A stretch of 64,000 nucleotides of DNA from contig JAFWZR010000030.1 in assembly GCA_017522225.1 (NCBI GenBank), forward strand, positions 1 through 64,000, read 5' to 3'. This document shows positions 16,812 through 27,250 of this stretch, piece after piece. The translations under genes and the position numbers were made by a program. Source of the stretch: Clostridia bacterium. Lineage in GTDB: Bacteria > Bacillota > Clostridia > Oscillospirales > Acutalibacteraceae. Below the pieces are notes generated by a model that was not told the origin of the DNA, ran no database searches, and worked only from the letters and a program-made list of their open reading frames with translations. Position 1 is the first letter of the stretch, and each line of letters starts with the position of its first letter.

Positions 16812-17924
16812 TCAGATTACGATACCCTTACCGATGTAAACGGGGAATTTCTCGTCGCCTGAAAGAACCTTGTTCGGCTTGATAACGATATCCTTATCAG
16901 CAACAACACAGTTGAGCTTAACATCGTCACCGATATAAGCGTTCTGCATAAGTACGCAGTTTTTAACAACTGCATCCTTTCCGACGTGAACACCGCGGAA
17001 AAGAACACTGTTTTCAACAGTACCCTCAATTACACAGCCGTCAGCAACAAGTGAGTTTTTCACATCTGAGCCGAGACCGTAAATTGCAGGAACATCGTCC
17101 TTAACCTTTGTATAAACAGGCTGTGTACGGAAGAGAGCGTCTCTGTTTTCCTTATCAAGCAAAGCCATATTTGCCTCAAAGTAAGACTGCATACTGTCAA
17201 GCATCTTGACAAAGCCTGTTACCTCGTAGCCGTAAATCTTGAGCTTTTTAACGTTTCTCTTAAGAATATCGTCTGTAAATGAGTGGTAACCGAGGCTGAT
17301 TGCTTCGTTTATAAGTCTTTCAAGAAGAGACTTTCTCATAAGCACGATATTGATTGAATAGTTAGCTGTGCCGTCCTTGAGTCTGCGTGAAACAGAGCTG
17401 ATTTTGCCGTCCTCTTCAACATCAAGAACTGCAAGCTCAGCGATTTCGGGTGTTTCACCGTTGACATAAGCAACCGTGATGTCTGCGCCCTTTTCCTCGT
17501 GATAAGCAAACAACTTTTTAAGATTGAAGTTATAAAGTGCGTTACAGTCGCACATCATAACATATTCCTCATCGGAATACTGCAGGAAGTTCATAACACC
17601 TGCGATAGCTTCGATTCTGCCCTTATAAAGACCTGTGTTTGCAGAGTTGAACGGAGGAAGGATATAAAGGCCGCCGTTCTTTCTTGAAAGATCCCAGGCT
17701 CTGCCGTTGCCGACGTGGTCCATAAGTGACTGATAGTTGCTCTTTGTGATAATGCCGACCTTACCCATTCCGCTGTTCACCATTGCAGAAAGGTTGAAGT
17801 CGATAAGACGGTAACGTCCGCCATAGGGCACAGAGCCCATTGAACGCATAGAAGTAAGTTCATTGAGATAATTATCAAAATTGTTTGAGAAAACAAGTCC
17901 GAGTACATTATTGGCTCTCATCAT
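16812..17924 (-). CDS. glgD: Glucose-1-phosphate adenylyltransferase, GlgD subunit
   Basis: 370 residues, homologous to GlgC with the left-handed beta-helix C-terminus ([20 protein letters not shown]). The nucleotide-binding loop GGXGXRL of catalytic subunits is absent; the corresponding N-terminus reads [40 protein letters not shown] is conserved. In Firmicutes such GlgD proteins form a hetero-oligomer with GlgC and raise its activity, so a regulatory role is inferred. It overlaps glgC by 4 bases, which fits a fixed-ratio complex. Confidence 0.94.
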   Translation of the reverse strand: MMRANNVLGLVFSNNFDNYLNELTSMRSMGSVPYGGRYRLIDFNLSAMVNSGMGKVGIITKSNYQSLMDHVGNGRAWDLSRKNGGLYILPPFNSANTGLYKGRIEAIAGVMNFLQYSDEEYVMMCDCNALYNFNLKKLFAYHEEKGADITVAYVNGETPEIAELAVLDVEEDGKISSVSRRLKDGTANYSINIVLMRKSLLERLINEAISLGYHSFTDDILKRNVKKLKIYGYEVTGFVKMLDSMQSYFEANMALLDKENRDALFRTQPVYTKVKDDVPAIYGLGSDVKNSLVADGCVIEGTVENSVLFRGVHVGKDAVVKNCVLMQNAYIGDDVKLNCVVADKDIVIKPNKVLSGDEKFPVYIGKGIVI

Positions 17925-19135
17925 TCTGCCCCCTTTACATCTTCGCCTATCATAGCCTTGGGTTCAACGCAGGCACCCTTGCCGACCGTAACATTCGGGC
18001 CGACAACCGCTACGCCCCAATCGTCAATATTCTCTATATCCTCGGGACGCTTGCCGACTGTTGCACCTGATTCAACCACAACATTCTCGGCAACGATTGC
18101 ATACTGCACCTTTGCGCCTGATTTGATAACGCTGCCGGGCATAACAATTGAATCCTTAACAACTGCGCCCTCTTCAACACTGACATTTGCAAAGAGAACT
18201 GAGAAGTCAACCTCGCCCTCGATTTCGCAGCCCTCTGCAACCATTGAATTCTGCACCTTTGCGGTGTCAGCAACATAGTGCGGACAGGTTACGGGGTTCT
18301 TTGCGTAAATCTTCCAGCTTGAATCTGTAAGGTCAAGGTCAACCTGAGGATTGAGAAGGTCAAGATTTGCCTCCCACAGGCTGTCGATTGTACCAACATC
18401 CTTCCAGTATCCGTCAAATTCGTAAGCAAACATTCTCTCGCCAGCCTCGTGCATTGCAGGAATAAGGTCGTGACCGAAGTCGTTGCTTGATGACGGATTT
18501 GCTTCGTCGTCAAGAAGATACTGACGCAGCTTCTTCCAACTGAAAATATAAACACCCATTGAAGCCTTATTTGAACGCGGATTCTTCGGTTTTTCTTCAA
18601 ATTCGGAGATTGAGCCATCCTCGTTGACGATCATAAGACCGAAACGGGAAGCCTCTTCCCACGGCACCTCAAGCATAGCGATTGTACAATCGGCATTCTT
18701 TTCCTTATGGAAGCCGAGCATCTTTGAATAGTCCATCTTGTAGATATGGTCACCTGAAAGGATAAGAACATATTCGGGATCGTATCTGTCGATGAAATTG
18801 ATGTTCTGATAGATCGCATTGGCTGTACCCTTGTACCACTCAGTGCCCTGAATCTGCTGATAGGGTGAAAGAATGTGCACACCGCCGTCAGCTCTGTCAA
18901 GATCCCAGGCCTGACCGTTGCCGATATAATCGTTGAGTTCAAGCGGCTGATACTGTGTAAGTACGCCGACTGTGTAAATACCTGAGTTTACACAGTTTGA
19001 AAGCGGGAAATCGATGATTCTGTACTTTCCGCCGTAGGGTACGGCAGGTTTGGCAATGTTCTTTGTCAGGATTCCGAGTCTGCTGCCCTGACCGCCTGCA
19101 AGGAGCATTGCAATACATTCGTGTTTGCGTGACAT
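17921..19135 (-). CDS. glgC: Glucose-1-phosphate adenylyltransferase, catalytic subunit
   Basis: 404 residues. Makes ADP-glucose and pyrophosphate from ATP and glucose-1-phosphate, the committed step of glycogen synthesis. The catalytic loop [14 protein letters not shown] and [18 protein letters not shown] are intact, GDHIYKMDY holds the metal-binding aspartate, and the C-terminus is a hexapeptide beta-helix ([19 protein letters not shown]). It begins 14 bases after glgB and overlaps glgD by 4 bases. Confidence 0.96.
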   Translation of the reverse strand: MSRKHECIAMLLAGGQGSRLGILTKNIAKPAVPYGGKYRIIDFPLSNCVNSGIYTVGVLTQYQPLELNDYIGNGQAWDLDRADGGVHILSPYQQIQGTEWYKGTANAIYQNINFIDRYDPEYVLILSGDHIYKMDYSKMLGFHKEKNADCTIAMLEVPWEEASRFGLMIVNEDGSISEFEEKPKNPRSNKASMGVYIFSWKKLRQYLLDDEANPSSSNDFGHDLIPAMHEAGERMFAYEFDGYWKDVGTIDSLWEANLDLLNPQVDLDLTDSSWKIYAKNPVTCPHYVADTAKVQNSMVAEGCEIEGEVDFSVLFANVSVEEGAVVKDSIVMPGSVIKSGAKVQYAIVAENVVVESGATVGKRPEDIENIDDWGVAVVGPNVTVGKGACVEPKAMIGEDVKGAE

Positions 19136-19149
19136 TATGCTGCCTCCTT

Positions 19150-21087
19150 TTATTTTTTTGCCGTTTTCTTAACGGCATTTTCTTTTGGATTTGCTTTTTT
19201 TCTTGGGGTTGGTGCTTTTAAATATATTACACTCAGACCGGGAAGGTCGAGCGAAATACTGTTATCAAGGCCGTGCATCGGAGTCTTTTTGCTCCTGACA
19301 CTGCCCGTTGTGCCTGTACCCTTACCTCCGAACTCCTCGCAGTCGGTATTCAGAAGCACCTTGTATGTGCCTGAATTCGGAACACCGATACAGTAATTCC
19401 CGCGCATAACGGGAGTAAAATTGCATACGGCAATAACCTCTTTACCGTCCTTGTCAATTCTTCGGAATGCAATAACCGAATTATCAACATCGTCCGCGCT
19501 TATCCAGTTAAAGCCTGTCCAGTCGTAGTCGACCTGCCAGAGTGCGGGTGTTGATTTATAAAGCTCGTTTATCGTCTTTACAAAATGCTGCAGCTTACGG
19601 TGGGCATCGTAATCAAGCAGAAGCCAATCGAGTCCCTGCTTGTAATTCCACTCGATAAACTGACCGAATTCCTGACCCATAAACATGAGCTTCTTGCCGG
19701 GATGAGCCATCATATAGCCGAGGAATGAACGCACACCTGCAAATTTTTCCTCATACTCGCCCGGCATCTTATTGATGAGTGAGCACTTGCCGTGAACAAC
19801 CTCATCGTGCGAAATCGGAAGAACAAAGTTTTCCGAAAAAGCGTAGAAGAAGGAAAAAGTCAGATTGTTATGATTGAATTTGCGGTGGATTCCCGGAAGG
19901 GAGAAGTACCTCAGACAATCATTCATCCAGCCCATATTCCACTTGAAATTAAAGCCGAGTCCGCCGTCACTGACAGGCTTGGAAACCATCGGCCACGCCG
20001 TGCTTTCCTCCGCAATCATCAGCGCATCTCCGTGCTCACGGAAAATAGCAATGTTAAGATTCTGCAGAAATTCAATTGCTTCAAGGTTTTCATTGCCGCC
20101 GTTTTTGTTAGGTCTCCACTGACCGTCCTCACGGCAATAATCAAGATAGAGCATTGATGCGACCGCGTCCACACGCAAGCCGTCAATGTGATATTTGTCA
20201 AGCCAGAAGAGTGCACTTGAGGTAAGGAAGCTTCTGACCTCGTTTTTGCCGTAGTCAAAAACCCTTGTGCCCCACTGCTTATGCTCACCCTTGAGCATAT
20301 CCTCATACTCATAAAGCGGCTGACCGTCAAATTCATAAAGACCGTGTGCATCCTTCGGGAAGTGGGCAGGCACCCAGTCCAGAATAACGCCTATCCCCGC
20401 CTCGTGACACTTGTCCACAAAATACATAAAATCCTTCGGCTCACCGTAGCGTGATGTCGGCGCGAAATATCCCGTAACCTGATATCCCCACGAGCCGTCA
20501 AACGGATGCTCACTGATCGGCAGAAGCTCGATGTGAGTATAGCCCATTTCTTTTACATATTTTGTCAATTCGTCGGCAAGCTGACGGTAAGAATAAAAAA
20601 TTTCTTCACCGTGAACCTTCCACGAGCCTGCGTGCACCTCGTAAATATTCATCGGGTTGTCATAGGCAGGCTTCTGCTTGCGGTTTTTAAGCCACTTTGC
20701 GTCCTTCCACTCGTAACCCTCGATATCATAAAACTTTGATGCCGTTTCGGGACGCGTTTCGGTATGAAAAGCATAAGGGTCTGCCTTAAAAATGCGTCTG
20801 CCGTCTGCCGTCGTGATGCAGAATTTGTAGGTATCAAACTGCTTTATATTCTCAATAAAGCATTCCCACGTTGAGCCGTCATCAAGGCGGTACATAAAAT
20901 TGGCATCATTGTTCCAACCGTTGAAGTCACCTACCACGCTCACTGCAACTGCGTGGGGGGCCCAGACACGGAAAACAACCTTATTGCCGTCTGCTCGGTG
21001 AGCTCCGAAGAACTCATACGCTTTGGCATTGTTGCCCTGATGAAAGAGATACACGGGAACATCGTTAGGATTAAAATCCCTGTTCAT
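19150..21087 (-). CDS. glgB: 1,4-alpha-glucan branching enzyme
   Basis: 645 residues, GH13. Introduces alpha-1,6 branches into glycogen. An N-terminal CBM48 domain ([20 protein letters not shown]) is followed by the catalytic barrel with [16 protein letters not shown] (nucleophile D), MIAEESTAW (acid/base E) and [12 protein letters not shown]. The C-terminus has a basic tail rich in K and P ([20 protein letters not shown]), an unusual extension. I use the ATG at 21087 because AAAGGAGG is 9 bases upstream; a TTG at 21093 lies too close to that site. First gene of the glycogen operon. Confidence 0.95.
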   Translation of the reverse strand: MNRDFNPNDVPVYLFHQGNNAKAYEFFGAHRADGNKVVFRVWAPHAVAVSVVGDFNGWNNDANFMYRLDDGSTWECFIENIKQFDTYKFCITTADGRRIFKADPYAFHTETRPETASKFYDIEGYEWKDAKWLKNRKQKPAYDNPMNIYEVHAGSWKVHGEEIFYSYRQLADELTKYVKEMGYTHIELLPISEHPFDGSWGYQVTGYFAPTSRYGEPKDFMYFVDKCHEAGIGVILDWVPAHFPKDAHGLYEFDGQPLYEYEDMLKGEHKQWGTRVFDYGKNEVRSFLTSSALFWLDKYHIDGLRVDAVASMLYLDYCREDGQWRPNKNGGNENLEAIEFLQNLNIAIFREHGDALMIAEESTAWPMVSKPVSDGGLGFNFKWNMGWMNDCLRYFSLPGIHRKFNHNNLTFSFFYAFSENFVLPISHDEVVHGKCSLINKMPGEYEEKFAGVRSFLGYMMAHPGKKLMFMGQEFGQFIEWNYKQGLDWLLLDYDAHRKLQHFVKTINELYKSTPALWQVDYDWTGFNWISADDVDNSVIAFRRIDKDGKEVIAVCNFTPVMRGNYCIGVPNSGTYKVLLNTDCEEFGGKGTGTTGSVRSKKTPMHGLDNSISLDLPGLSVIYLKAPTPRKKANPKENAVKKTAKK

Positions 21088-21149
21088 TTTCAATCTCCTC
21101 CTTTAGAACGGATAAGCAAAAGAAACACTTATCCACCTATACAACTATC

Positions 21150-21178
21150 ATTTTACCAAAGCGCAAAAGAAAATTCAA
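21150..21178 (-). promoter_or_regulatory. Promoter of the glgBCDA operon
   Basis: Minus-strand TTGAAT (21173-21178) and TAAAAT (21150-21155) with a 17-base spacer, about 60 bases before glgB. Confidence 0.7.
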
Positions 21179-21242
21179 GGTATTTTGACTATAATATTCA
21201 AATGGTATGTAGAAAAATATCGACCATTTTGTGTATTTTGTT

Positions 21243-21288
21243 ACAAAAAAAGAGCCTCCCGACAGATATATCCATCCGTCGGGAGGCT
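21243..21288 (-). terminator. Terminator after the first metallophosphoesterase gene
   Basis: AGCCTCCCGAC (21253-21263) pairs with GTCGGGAGGCT (21278-21288); on the minus strand it is followed by a run of T (21244-21250). Confidence 0.92.
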
Positions 21289-21306
21289 AAATTTATTAAT
21301 CAGAAC

Positions 21307-22791
21307 TCAGAACAAGCCTTTGATTGCCTGCGGAAGAAGAACTGCAACGTAGCTGTAAAGCATACCGATAATCTCAGAAACAATGTTTGAGATGTAAGCA
21401 CCGATATTTGAAACGTTGTCCGTCGGAAGATCTGTCGGCTCTGCGGGAGTCTTCTGTGAAAGGTCCTTCTTGATAGCGTACTGGTCAATGAGAGAGATTT
21501 CCTGTGTTTCGTCGTCAACAAGATAGGACTTGATGATAACCTTATCACCGTCAACAACAGTTGTCATAAAGCAACCGCCCATATCTCTTGTTGAAAGGTG
21601 GAATGCACAAGCCTCACCGATAGGATCAATAGCATCCTCGTTGATGCCGTATCTCTTTGTACCTGCTGTTGAGGGAAGGATGTGAACTGTACCGTCGGGA
21701 TTGTTTGCAAATGTGATTTCCTCACCCTTATAGTTTTCTGTAACATAAGTTACATCCTCAACAACTGCGTCGCCCTTAACGGGAACTGAACGGTAGTAAA
21801 CATGGTCGTGACCTGCATATACAAGGTCGATATCAAGCTCGTCGAAGAGCTCGATAAGAACGTTACGCATAATGATTGTATCGGGCTTATTGATGTTCTT
21901 GCCCTGTGAATACAATGCTCTGTGCATGATAACGAACTTCCAATCTGCATCAGAAGCTGACATATCGTTTACAAGCCAGTTTCTCTGTGACTGTGACATC
22001 GGATACATATCGTTTGTATTAAGCACCGCAAAGTGTGCATTGCCGTAATCATATGAATAGTAAACACCGTTTACCCAGTTAACGTTTGACTCTGTGTCCG
22101 GATTTGAAAGGTTGAACATTGAGTTAAAAACGTTGATGTTGAGCTTGTTTGTGATGTTACCGTCGTGGTTACCTGCTGCAGGAGCAAGTGTTGTTGCCAT
22201 ATTGTTGATTGCAAAATTCTTGAAGTACCAATCCCACTCGTCATTTGTGCAATCGTTTACGAAGTCACCGAGGTTAACAGTAAACTCTGACTCAGGAAGA
22301 GTTGCCATTGCACCCTTGATTGTGTTTGCAGCCTGTGCGAAGTTCTCGTCACTGCTTGCCTGAACGTCAGCGATTGTGATAAATGAGAAAGCGTCATCAC
22401 CGTTGTCTGTTACAAATGTACCTGCTTCGCTCCAGAGATCCTCTGACTTGTCACCTACACGGTATGTATACTCTGTGCCGGGCTGAAGGTCAGAAACTGT
22501 TACCTTGTGGCAATACTGATCACGGAACTGATAGATATTGTCTGATGAATATGTAGCTGCGCCTGCGAATGAGCCGTTGAAGTCTGCTGACTTTACAATC
22601 TGAACATCAGCATCTGAGTAGCCCTCTGTATACCAGCAGAAGCCTCTTGATGTCTGAGAATCACCGTTGAAAGTACAGCTTACTCTTTTGATTGCATCTG
22701 TTGATTCTGCAGATGTTGCCATTACTGAGCCGCCGAAAACGACTGCTACGCAAAGCAGAACTGCAAGAATTCTTCTTGAAATCTTTTTCAT
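21307..22791 (-). CDS. Secreted metallophosphoesterase with purple-acid-phosphatase-like N-domain
   Basis: About 494 residues starting at the ATG at 22791 (MKKISRRILAVLLCVAVVFG), chosen for the AGGAGG site and the signal peptide. Residues about 35-135 form a fibronectin-III-like domain (VTVSDLQPGTEYTYRVGDKS), then the calcineurin-like phosphoesterase motifs ITIADVQ, VNLGDFVND, AAGNHDG, VIMHRALY and YAGHDHVYYRS. The first motif is D-X-Q rather than D-X-H. A P/T/D-rich linker leads to a hydrophobic C-terminal tail (SNIVSEIIGMLYSYVAVLLP) with no sorting motif. Substrate unknown; an extracellular phosphomonoesterase is likely. It is transcribed alone. Confidence 0.88.
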   Translation of the reverse strand: MKKISRRILAVLLCVAVVFGGSVMATSAESTDAIKRVSCTFNGDSQTSRGFCWYTEGYSDADVQIVKSADFNGSFAGAATYSSDNIYQFRDQYCHKVTVSDLQPGTEYTYRVGDKSEDLWSEAGTFVTDNGDDAFSFITIADVQASSDENFAQAANTIKGAMATLPESEFTVNLGDFVNDCTNDEWDWYFKNFAINNMATTLAPAAGNHDGNITNKLNINVFNSMFNLSNPDTESNVNWVNGVYYSYDYGNAHFAVLNTNDMYPMSQSQRNWLVNDMSASDADWKFVIMHRALYSQGKNINKPDTIIMRNVLIELFDELDIDLVYAGHDHVYYRSVPVKGDAVVEDVTYVTENYKGEEITFANNPDGTVHILPSTAGTKRYGINEDAIDPIGEACAFHLSTRDMGGCFMTTVVDGDKVIIKSYLVDDETQEISLIDQYAIKKDLSQKTPAEPTDLPTDNVSNIGAYISNIVSEIIGMLYSYVAVLLPQAIKGLF

Positions 22792-22885
22792 TGAATCGTC
22801 CTCCTGAAATAATTTAGCAAATATATTATACACCGTTTGTCAATGCACAAATCAGTGCAAAAAGCCTTTTTTCGTTTGTGCAAAT

Positions 22886-23857
22886 TTACTCTATTCTGAA
22901 TTTGCGATACATTACATTTCTTCTGTAATGTGTATATGTAAGGTAAACAAACTCTCCGTCAGTCACCGCTGCGGGATAAGAGAATTCTGCGTCCTTGTCC
23001 TCATCACGCTCGACATCCACGGGCGGAAGAAATGTTTTTGCATTATCCTCTGTCACCGCATAGGATATGATATTTCTGTCACCCCAGCCTGCTTCGCTTA
23101 TGGGGTTGTGGAATACAACAACCTTGCCGTCGGGAAGCTTTACACAGTCGATACCGCTGTTATTGTTCGGCATTTCTGTTTTTTCGGCAGGTGTCCAGTG
23201 AACAAGGTCTTCGCTTTCGCTTCTGAGCACATAGCCTTCGGTTGAACGAAGCAAAGCATAAACCTTGCCGTCAGCCTCCCAGAGTGTCGGCTGAATGATG
23301 CCCTTGCCCTGAGCATTGCGGTGATTGAATCCGATTATCTCACTCTTCTGCCAGGTCTTGCAGTTGTCGGACGAAAAATCGATAAACGAATCCCAGTGTC
23401 TTGCATTTTCAACGGATGCAGGAGCAACCGTTCTGCCGTCAGAAAGTGTGATTGCCTTATTCTTGACGGGGCCTCGTCCGCCCGAGCGGTCACCCTTTAC
23501 AAGCGGTACTGCATCGGACCAGGTTTTTCCGCCGTCAGTTGATGTGCGCACAAGTGTACGCCATATCGGTATTCTTTTACCTGCCTTGAAGAACAGATAA
23601 ATCACACCGTCCTTTTCATAAAGCACGGGATTCCAGCACGGAACGTTATTTGTAAAAGACATCTGCTCGGGATCCGACCACTTGCCGTTTTCATTTACAC
23701 AAAGGTAAATGCGTACGTCGTCATCGCCCTCTTTTGTTCCCGCAAAAAATGCGCAGAACAGCTTATCCTGATATTTAAGAACGGTTGACGCGTGGCACTG
23801 TGCAAAAAACTTACCTTCTTCAAAAATCAAGCCGTTTTCAATCTCAACAAGTTTCAT
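22886..23857 (-). CDS. Sialidase-like beta-propeller protein (BNR-repeat family)
   Basis: 323 residues, no signal peptide, so cytoplasmic. Asp-box style repeats such as RTSTDGGKTWSDA and DFSSDNCKTWQKS and the segment MPNNNSGIDCVKLPDGKVV place it in the BNR-type six-bladed propeller group that includes exo-sialidases. I do not recognise a sialidase arginine triad with confidence. Its start is 2 bases after the stop of L-rhamnose isomerase, so the two are co-translated. Context points to a rhamnose-containing glycoside or related sugar as substrate, but this is inference. Confidence 0.75.
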   Translation of the reverse strand: MKLVEIENGLIFEEGKFFAQCHASTVLKYQDKLFCAFFAGTKEGDDDVRIYLCVNENGKWSDPEQMSFTNNVPCWNPVLYEKDGVIYLFFKAGKRIPIWRTLVRTSTDGGKTWSDAVPLVKGDRSGGRGPVKNKAITLSDGRTVAPASVENARHWDSFIDFSSDNCKTWQKSEIIGFNHRNAQGKGIIQPTLWEADGKVYALLRSTEGYVLRSESEDLVHWTPAEKTEMPNNNSGIDCVKLPDGKVVVFHNPISEAGWGDRNIISYAVTEDNAKTFLPPVDVERDEDKDAEFSYPAAVTDGEFVYLTYTHYRRNVMYRKFRIE

Positions 23858-23859
23858 AA

Positions 23860-25104
23860 TTACCTCTTTGAAAGAACCTCTGTCTCGTATTTTTCAACTT
23901 CATCAATCCATTTTTCCTGAACAGGAACACCGCAACGCTCACAGTATTCGTTCCATACGTCTGCAAACGGATAAGTCTTGTATTCTTCCTGCAAAGCAAG
24001 AAGCTTTGTTGTGTTTGCACCGTCCTGCAAGGCTCTGAGCTGTGCGTGAGGTGTAAGCAGAGCGTTGAGCATAGCCTTCTGCACATTGCGAAGACCGATT
24101 ACCCACGCTGCAACACGGTTGATTGAAGCGTCGAAATAGTCTGTTGCAATAAATACACGGTCGAGTGCATCGTTAGCAACGATTTCCTTTGCAATTTCCT
24201 TTGTCTCGTCATCAAAGATAACTACGTGGTCACTGTCCCAACGGACACCTCTTGTGACGTGAAGTGCAATCTTCTCGTTGAAAAGGAGAAGTGATGAAAT
24301 CTTATCCGATACAACCTCTGTCGGATGGTAGTGGCCGTTATCCATAAGCGGTGTGATACCCTTGTGATTTACATAAGAAAGGCTGAACTCAGCAGAGCCG
24401 ACGGTATAGCTTTCCAGACCGATACCGAAAACCTTTGATTCAAGTGTGATGTAAACCTTTGACTTGTCATAAGGCACCTCAAGGATTTCGTCAAGACTCT
24501 TCTTGAATCTTGCACGGGGTGAAAGACGGTCAGCAGGAATATCCTTGTAGCCGTCGGGAATCCAGATATTCATAACACAGGGGACACCTGTTTCATTTGC
24601 AAAATATTCTGCAATTTTAAGGCAGGCCTTACCGTGGTTTACCCAGAAAGTACGCACCTCTTCATCAGGTGAGGAAAGTGTGAGATTGTCCTTAACCATC
24701 GGGTGTGAGAAGTATGTAGGATTGAAGTCAATACCCATTCCTCTTGCCTTTGCATACTCAACCCACTTTGTAAAATGCTTGGGCTCAAGTGCATCTCTGT
24801 CAGCGAACTCGCCATTCTCAAAAATCGCATAAGATGCGTGAAGATTGAGCTTCTTCTTACCGGGGATGAGAGAGCAAGCCTTGTCGATGTCTGCCATAAG
24901 CTCGTCGGGAGTTGTAGCCTTGCCGGGATAGTTACCCGTTGTCTGGATACCGCCCGAAAGAGCCTCCTTTGAGTCAAATCCGACAACATCGTCACCCTGC
25001 CAGCAGTGCATTGATATAGGCAGCTCCATAAGCTTTTCTATTGCTTTTTCGGTATCAATACCGATTTTTGCGTATAAATCTTTTGCGTATTCATAACGAG
25101 TCAT
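23860..25104 (-). CDS. rhaA: L-rhamnose isomerase
   Basis: 414 residues, normal length. Converts L-rhamnose to L-rhamnulose, the first step of rhamnose breakdown, in the cytoplasm. Characteristic segments are LPISMHCWQGDDVVGF, GGIQTTGNYPGKA, KLNLHASYAI, YITLESKVFGIGLESYTVGS and HVTRGVRWDSDHVV, with the metal ligands of the isomerase barrel. The kinase and aldolase of the pathway (rhaB, rhaD) are not in the window. It is the first gene of a two-gene unit with the sialidase-like gene. Confidence 0.95.
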   Translation of the reverse strand: MTRYEYAKDLYAKIGIDTEKAIEKLMELPISMHCWQGDDVVGFDSKEALSGGIQTTGNYPGKATTPDELMADIDKACSLIPGKKKLNLHASYAIFENGEFADRDALEPKHFTKWVEYAKARGMGIDFNPTYFSHPMVKDNLTLSSPDEEVRTFWVNHGKACLKIAEYFANETGVPCVMNIWIPDGYKDIPADRLSPRARFKKSLDEILEVPYDKSKVYITLESKVFGIGLESYTVGSAEFSLSYVNHKGITPLMDNGHYHPTEVVSDKISSLLLFNEKIALHVTRGVRWDSDHVVIFDDETKEIAKEIVANDALDRVFIATDYFDASINRVAAWVIGLRNVQKAMLNALLTPHAQLRALQDGANTTKLLALQEEYKTYPFADVWNEYCERCGVPVQEKWIDEVEKYETEVLSKR

Positions 25105-25126
25105 AAAAAAACCTCCATTCCATTAA

Positions 25127-25155
25127 ATTTTAACACATATAAAAAGAAAAAACAA
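25127..25155 (-). promoter_or_regulatory. Promoter of rhaA
   Basis: Minus-strand TTGTTT (25150-25155) and TAAAAT (25127-25132), 17-base spacer. The -35 box is weak, which would fit a regulated promoter. Confidence 0.55.
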
Positions 25156-25167
25156 CTACAGATTACC

Positions 25168-25196
25168 TTGATAATGTCCGTTTTTTGCGTTAGAAT
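25168..25196 (+). promoter_or_regulatory. Promoter of the S51 peptidase gene
   Basis: TTGATA (25168-25173) and TAGAAT (25191-25196) with a 17-base spacer, divergent from the rhaA promoter. Confidence 0.7.
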
Positions 25197-25224
25197 GTCT
25201 GTAACATTGTTACGAGGTGATTCT

Positions 25225-25893
25225 ATGGGTAAAATTATTGCTGTCGGCGGAGGCCGATATGAAGACGGTGAAATCAAAAACATTCTTGAATACATTGCAT
25301 CCTGTGCGAACAAGGAAAAGCCCGCGGTGCTTTTTCTTCCCACGGCAGGCTTTGACGATATTGAGGGTGACGAGCATATCCGCGATATTTTCCTTGGCTG
25401 CGGCTGCAGCTTTGATTATCTTTTCCTTACAGATAAGTCGCTTACAATTGATGATATCCGCGGCAAAATCCTTTCAGCCGATGTGATTTATGTTGGCGGC
25501 GGCAATGTTGAATTTATGATGAACACCTGGAATGAAACAGGTGCATCCGATGTGCTTCGCGAGGCTTACGAAAAAGGCATTGTTATGTCAGGCTACAGTG
25601 CGGGTGCGGTATGCTGGTTCAACGAGGGCTATGACGATTGCGGTCCCGACAGAAGCTTTATTTTCTGCAACTGTCTCGGCATTCTCCCCTACAGTGCCTG
25701 TCCGCATTTTGAGGGAAACGGCTGGTATAATTTCAAGGATGAAATCAAAAACCGTCCGATTTCGGGCATCGGAATTGAAAACGGAGCAGCCCTTATTTAC
25801 GATAACGGAAGCTTCAGCACCATGCACGGAAATGACGTAGGCTACGTGTGGCTTTTTGACAAAAGCAAAAATTATGAGGGTTCGACACTCTGA
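25225..25893 (+). CDS. Peptidase S51 family protein (dipeptidase E-like)
   Basis: 222 residues, cytoplasmic. S51 enzymes are serine hydrolases with a class-I amidotransferase-like fold that cleave Asp-X dipeptides or related substrates. The nucleophile elbow is MSGYSAGAVCWF, and IIAVGGGRYEDGEI, YVGGGNVEFMMNTWNET and IGIENGAALIYD are typical. The start is the ATG at 25225 with a GAGGTGATT site; the reading frame is open back to 25168, but that lies inside the promoter. Single-gene unit. Confidence 0.88.
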   Translation: MGKIIAVGGGRYEDGEIKNILEYIASCANKEKPAVLFLPTAGFDDIEGDEHIRDIFLGCGCSFDYLFLTDKSLTIDDIRGKILSADVIYVGGGNVEFMMNTWNETGASDVLREAYEKGIVMSGYSAGAVCWFNEGYDDCGPDRSFIFCNCLGILPYSACPHFEGNGWYNFKDEIKNRPISGIGIENGAALIYDNGSFSTMHGNDVGYVWLFDKSKNYEGSTL

Positions 25894-25899
25894 TTTTAA

Positions 25900-25928
25900 T
25901 TGACTTAATTAACGGATTGTGGTAAAAT
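25900..25928 (+). promoter_or_regulatory. Promoter of the second metallophosphoesterase gene
   Basis: TTGACT (25900-25905) and TAAAAT (25923-25928), 17-base spacer, immediately after the S51 gene. Confidence 0.8.
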
Positions 25929-25966
25929 ATCTGCACAAATTATGAATATTTTAGGAGGTATTCACT

Positions 25967-27157
25967 ATGAAAAAATTTCTTGCAATACTCCTCGCTGTTA
26001 TGATGGTGCTTTCACTTTCATCAGTATCATTCGCAGCAGGTGACAGCAAAAACGGTGCTCTTCAGTTCGGTGAAGACGGCAAATTCAAGCTTATGATCGT
26101 TGCTGACCCTCAGGACGGTTTCCCCATTGAAGACGACTTCAAAAACGCTTTCAATCAGGCTCTCGATAAGGCTCAGCCCGACCTCGTAATCTTCCTTGGC
26201 GACATCGTTATGTCAGCTGAGACTGACGAAGAATACTGGGCAGGCTACGGTGATCTCCTTAATCCCCTTGTTAACAGAGACATCCCGTTCACACTCGTTT
26301 TCGGTAACCACGACGACCAGGATGCACACAAGGGCTCAACAAAGGATGAGAAGCTTGCAAAGTATATGTCCTTTGACAACTGCCTTGCTTACGATGCAGA
26401 TCCTGCACTCCACGGCTCAGGTACACACAACCTTGAAATCCTTTCATCAGACGGTACAAAGACAGCTTACAACCTCTGGATGATGGACAGCGGTGACTAC
26501 ATCGAAGGCGGTTATGACTGCGTACGCGCTGACCAGCTTGAGTGGTACAAGAGTGTAAGTAAGGACCTCGAGGCAAAGAACGGCGGCAAGGTTCCCTCAC
26601 TTATGTTCCAGCACATCGTTCCTGCTGAGGTTGCAAAGCAGGTTATGTTCACAGTCAAGGGTGACCTCGGTGCACTCGGCTCAACAAACTTCTCAGACGG
26701 CACAGCTGCTACATACCTTCCCAACATCTGGGGCTTCGAAGAGGGCTGGATGTTTGAGCAGGCTTGTCCTTCACCTGACTGCGAGGGTCAGTGGGATGCA
26801 ATCTCAGAGCGCGGTGATGTTCAGGCTGTATTCTTCGGCCACGACCACATCAATACATACGTTGCAAATGTAAACGGCATTGATGCAGTTAACGTACCCG
26901 GCTCAACATACAGCTCATACTACGATATGCTCGCTCAGGGCTTTATGGTTATCACTCTTGACGAGAAGGATCTTTCAACATACGAAAGAACAATGCTCTA
27001 CACATCAGAGCTTGCACTTGAGGAAGGCTCAAAGCTTCCCGAAGGCAACCACAACAAGGCATACTACCGGTTTGCAAACATCTTCAGACCTGTTATGAAC
27101 TTCATTGTTAAGGCTCTGAGAGTTGTTCTCTTCCCCTTCTCATTTTTTGCTAAATAA
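25967..27157 (+). CDS. Secreted calcineurin-like metallophosphoesterase
   Basis: 396 residues with a signal peptide (MKKFLAILLAVMMVLSLSSV, cleavage near SFAAG). The phosphoesterase motifs are LMIVADPQDG, VIFLGDIVM, LVFGNHDDQD, MFQHIVPAE and VFFGHDHINTY, the arrangement of extracellular calcineurin-like enzymes. The first motif has glutamine (D-P-Q) where many have histidine. It is a clear paralogue of the protein at 59558-60733 (shared GEDGKFK/GADGKFK opening, NGGKVPSLMFQH and NGGKVVPSLLFQH). The C-terminus is a hydrophobic tail (MNFIVKALRVVLFPFSFFAK). AGGAGG precedes the ATG. Substrate unknown. Confidence 0.9.
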   Translation: MKKFLAILLAVMMVLSLSSVSFAAGDSKNGALQFGEDGKFKLMIVADPQDGFPIEDDFKNAFNQALDKAQPDLVIFLGDIVMSAETDEEYWAGYGDLLNPLVNRDIPFTLVFGNHDDQDAHKGSTKDEKLAKYMSFDNCLAYDADPALHGSGTHNLEILSSDGTKTAYNLWMMDSGDYIEGGYDCVRADQLEWYKSVSKDLEAKNGGKVPSLMFQHIVPAEVAKQVMFTVKGDLGALGSTNFSDGTAATYLPNIWGFEEGWMFEQACPSPDCEGQWDAISERGDVQAVFFGHDHINTYVANVNGIDAVNVPGSTYSSYYDMLAQGFMVITLDEKDLSTYERTMLYTSELALEEGSKLPEGNHNKAYYRFANIFRPVMNFIVKALRVVLFPFSFFAK

Positions 27158-27172
27158 TTAACTTCAGACATT

Positions 27173-27205
27173 AATCGCACAGGGTAAAACCTGTGCGATT
27201 TTTTG
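27173..27205 (+). terminator. Terminator after the second metallophosphoesterase gene
   Basis: AATCGCACAGG and CCTGTGCGATT (27173-27200) form an 11-base stem followed by TTTTT. Confidence 0.93.
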
Positions 27206-27250
27206 TTTGATTTCCGATAATTAAAAATTTCACAAATTACAAAAAAACTA

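Noticed and set aside
22840-22885. Inverted repeat TTTGTGCA/TGCACAAA as a terminator for the sialidase-like gene
   Set aside because: No T-run follows on the minus strand, and the repeat runs into the promoter region of the next gene, so its role is unclear.
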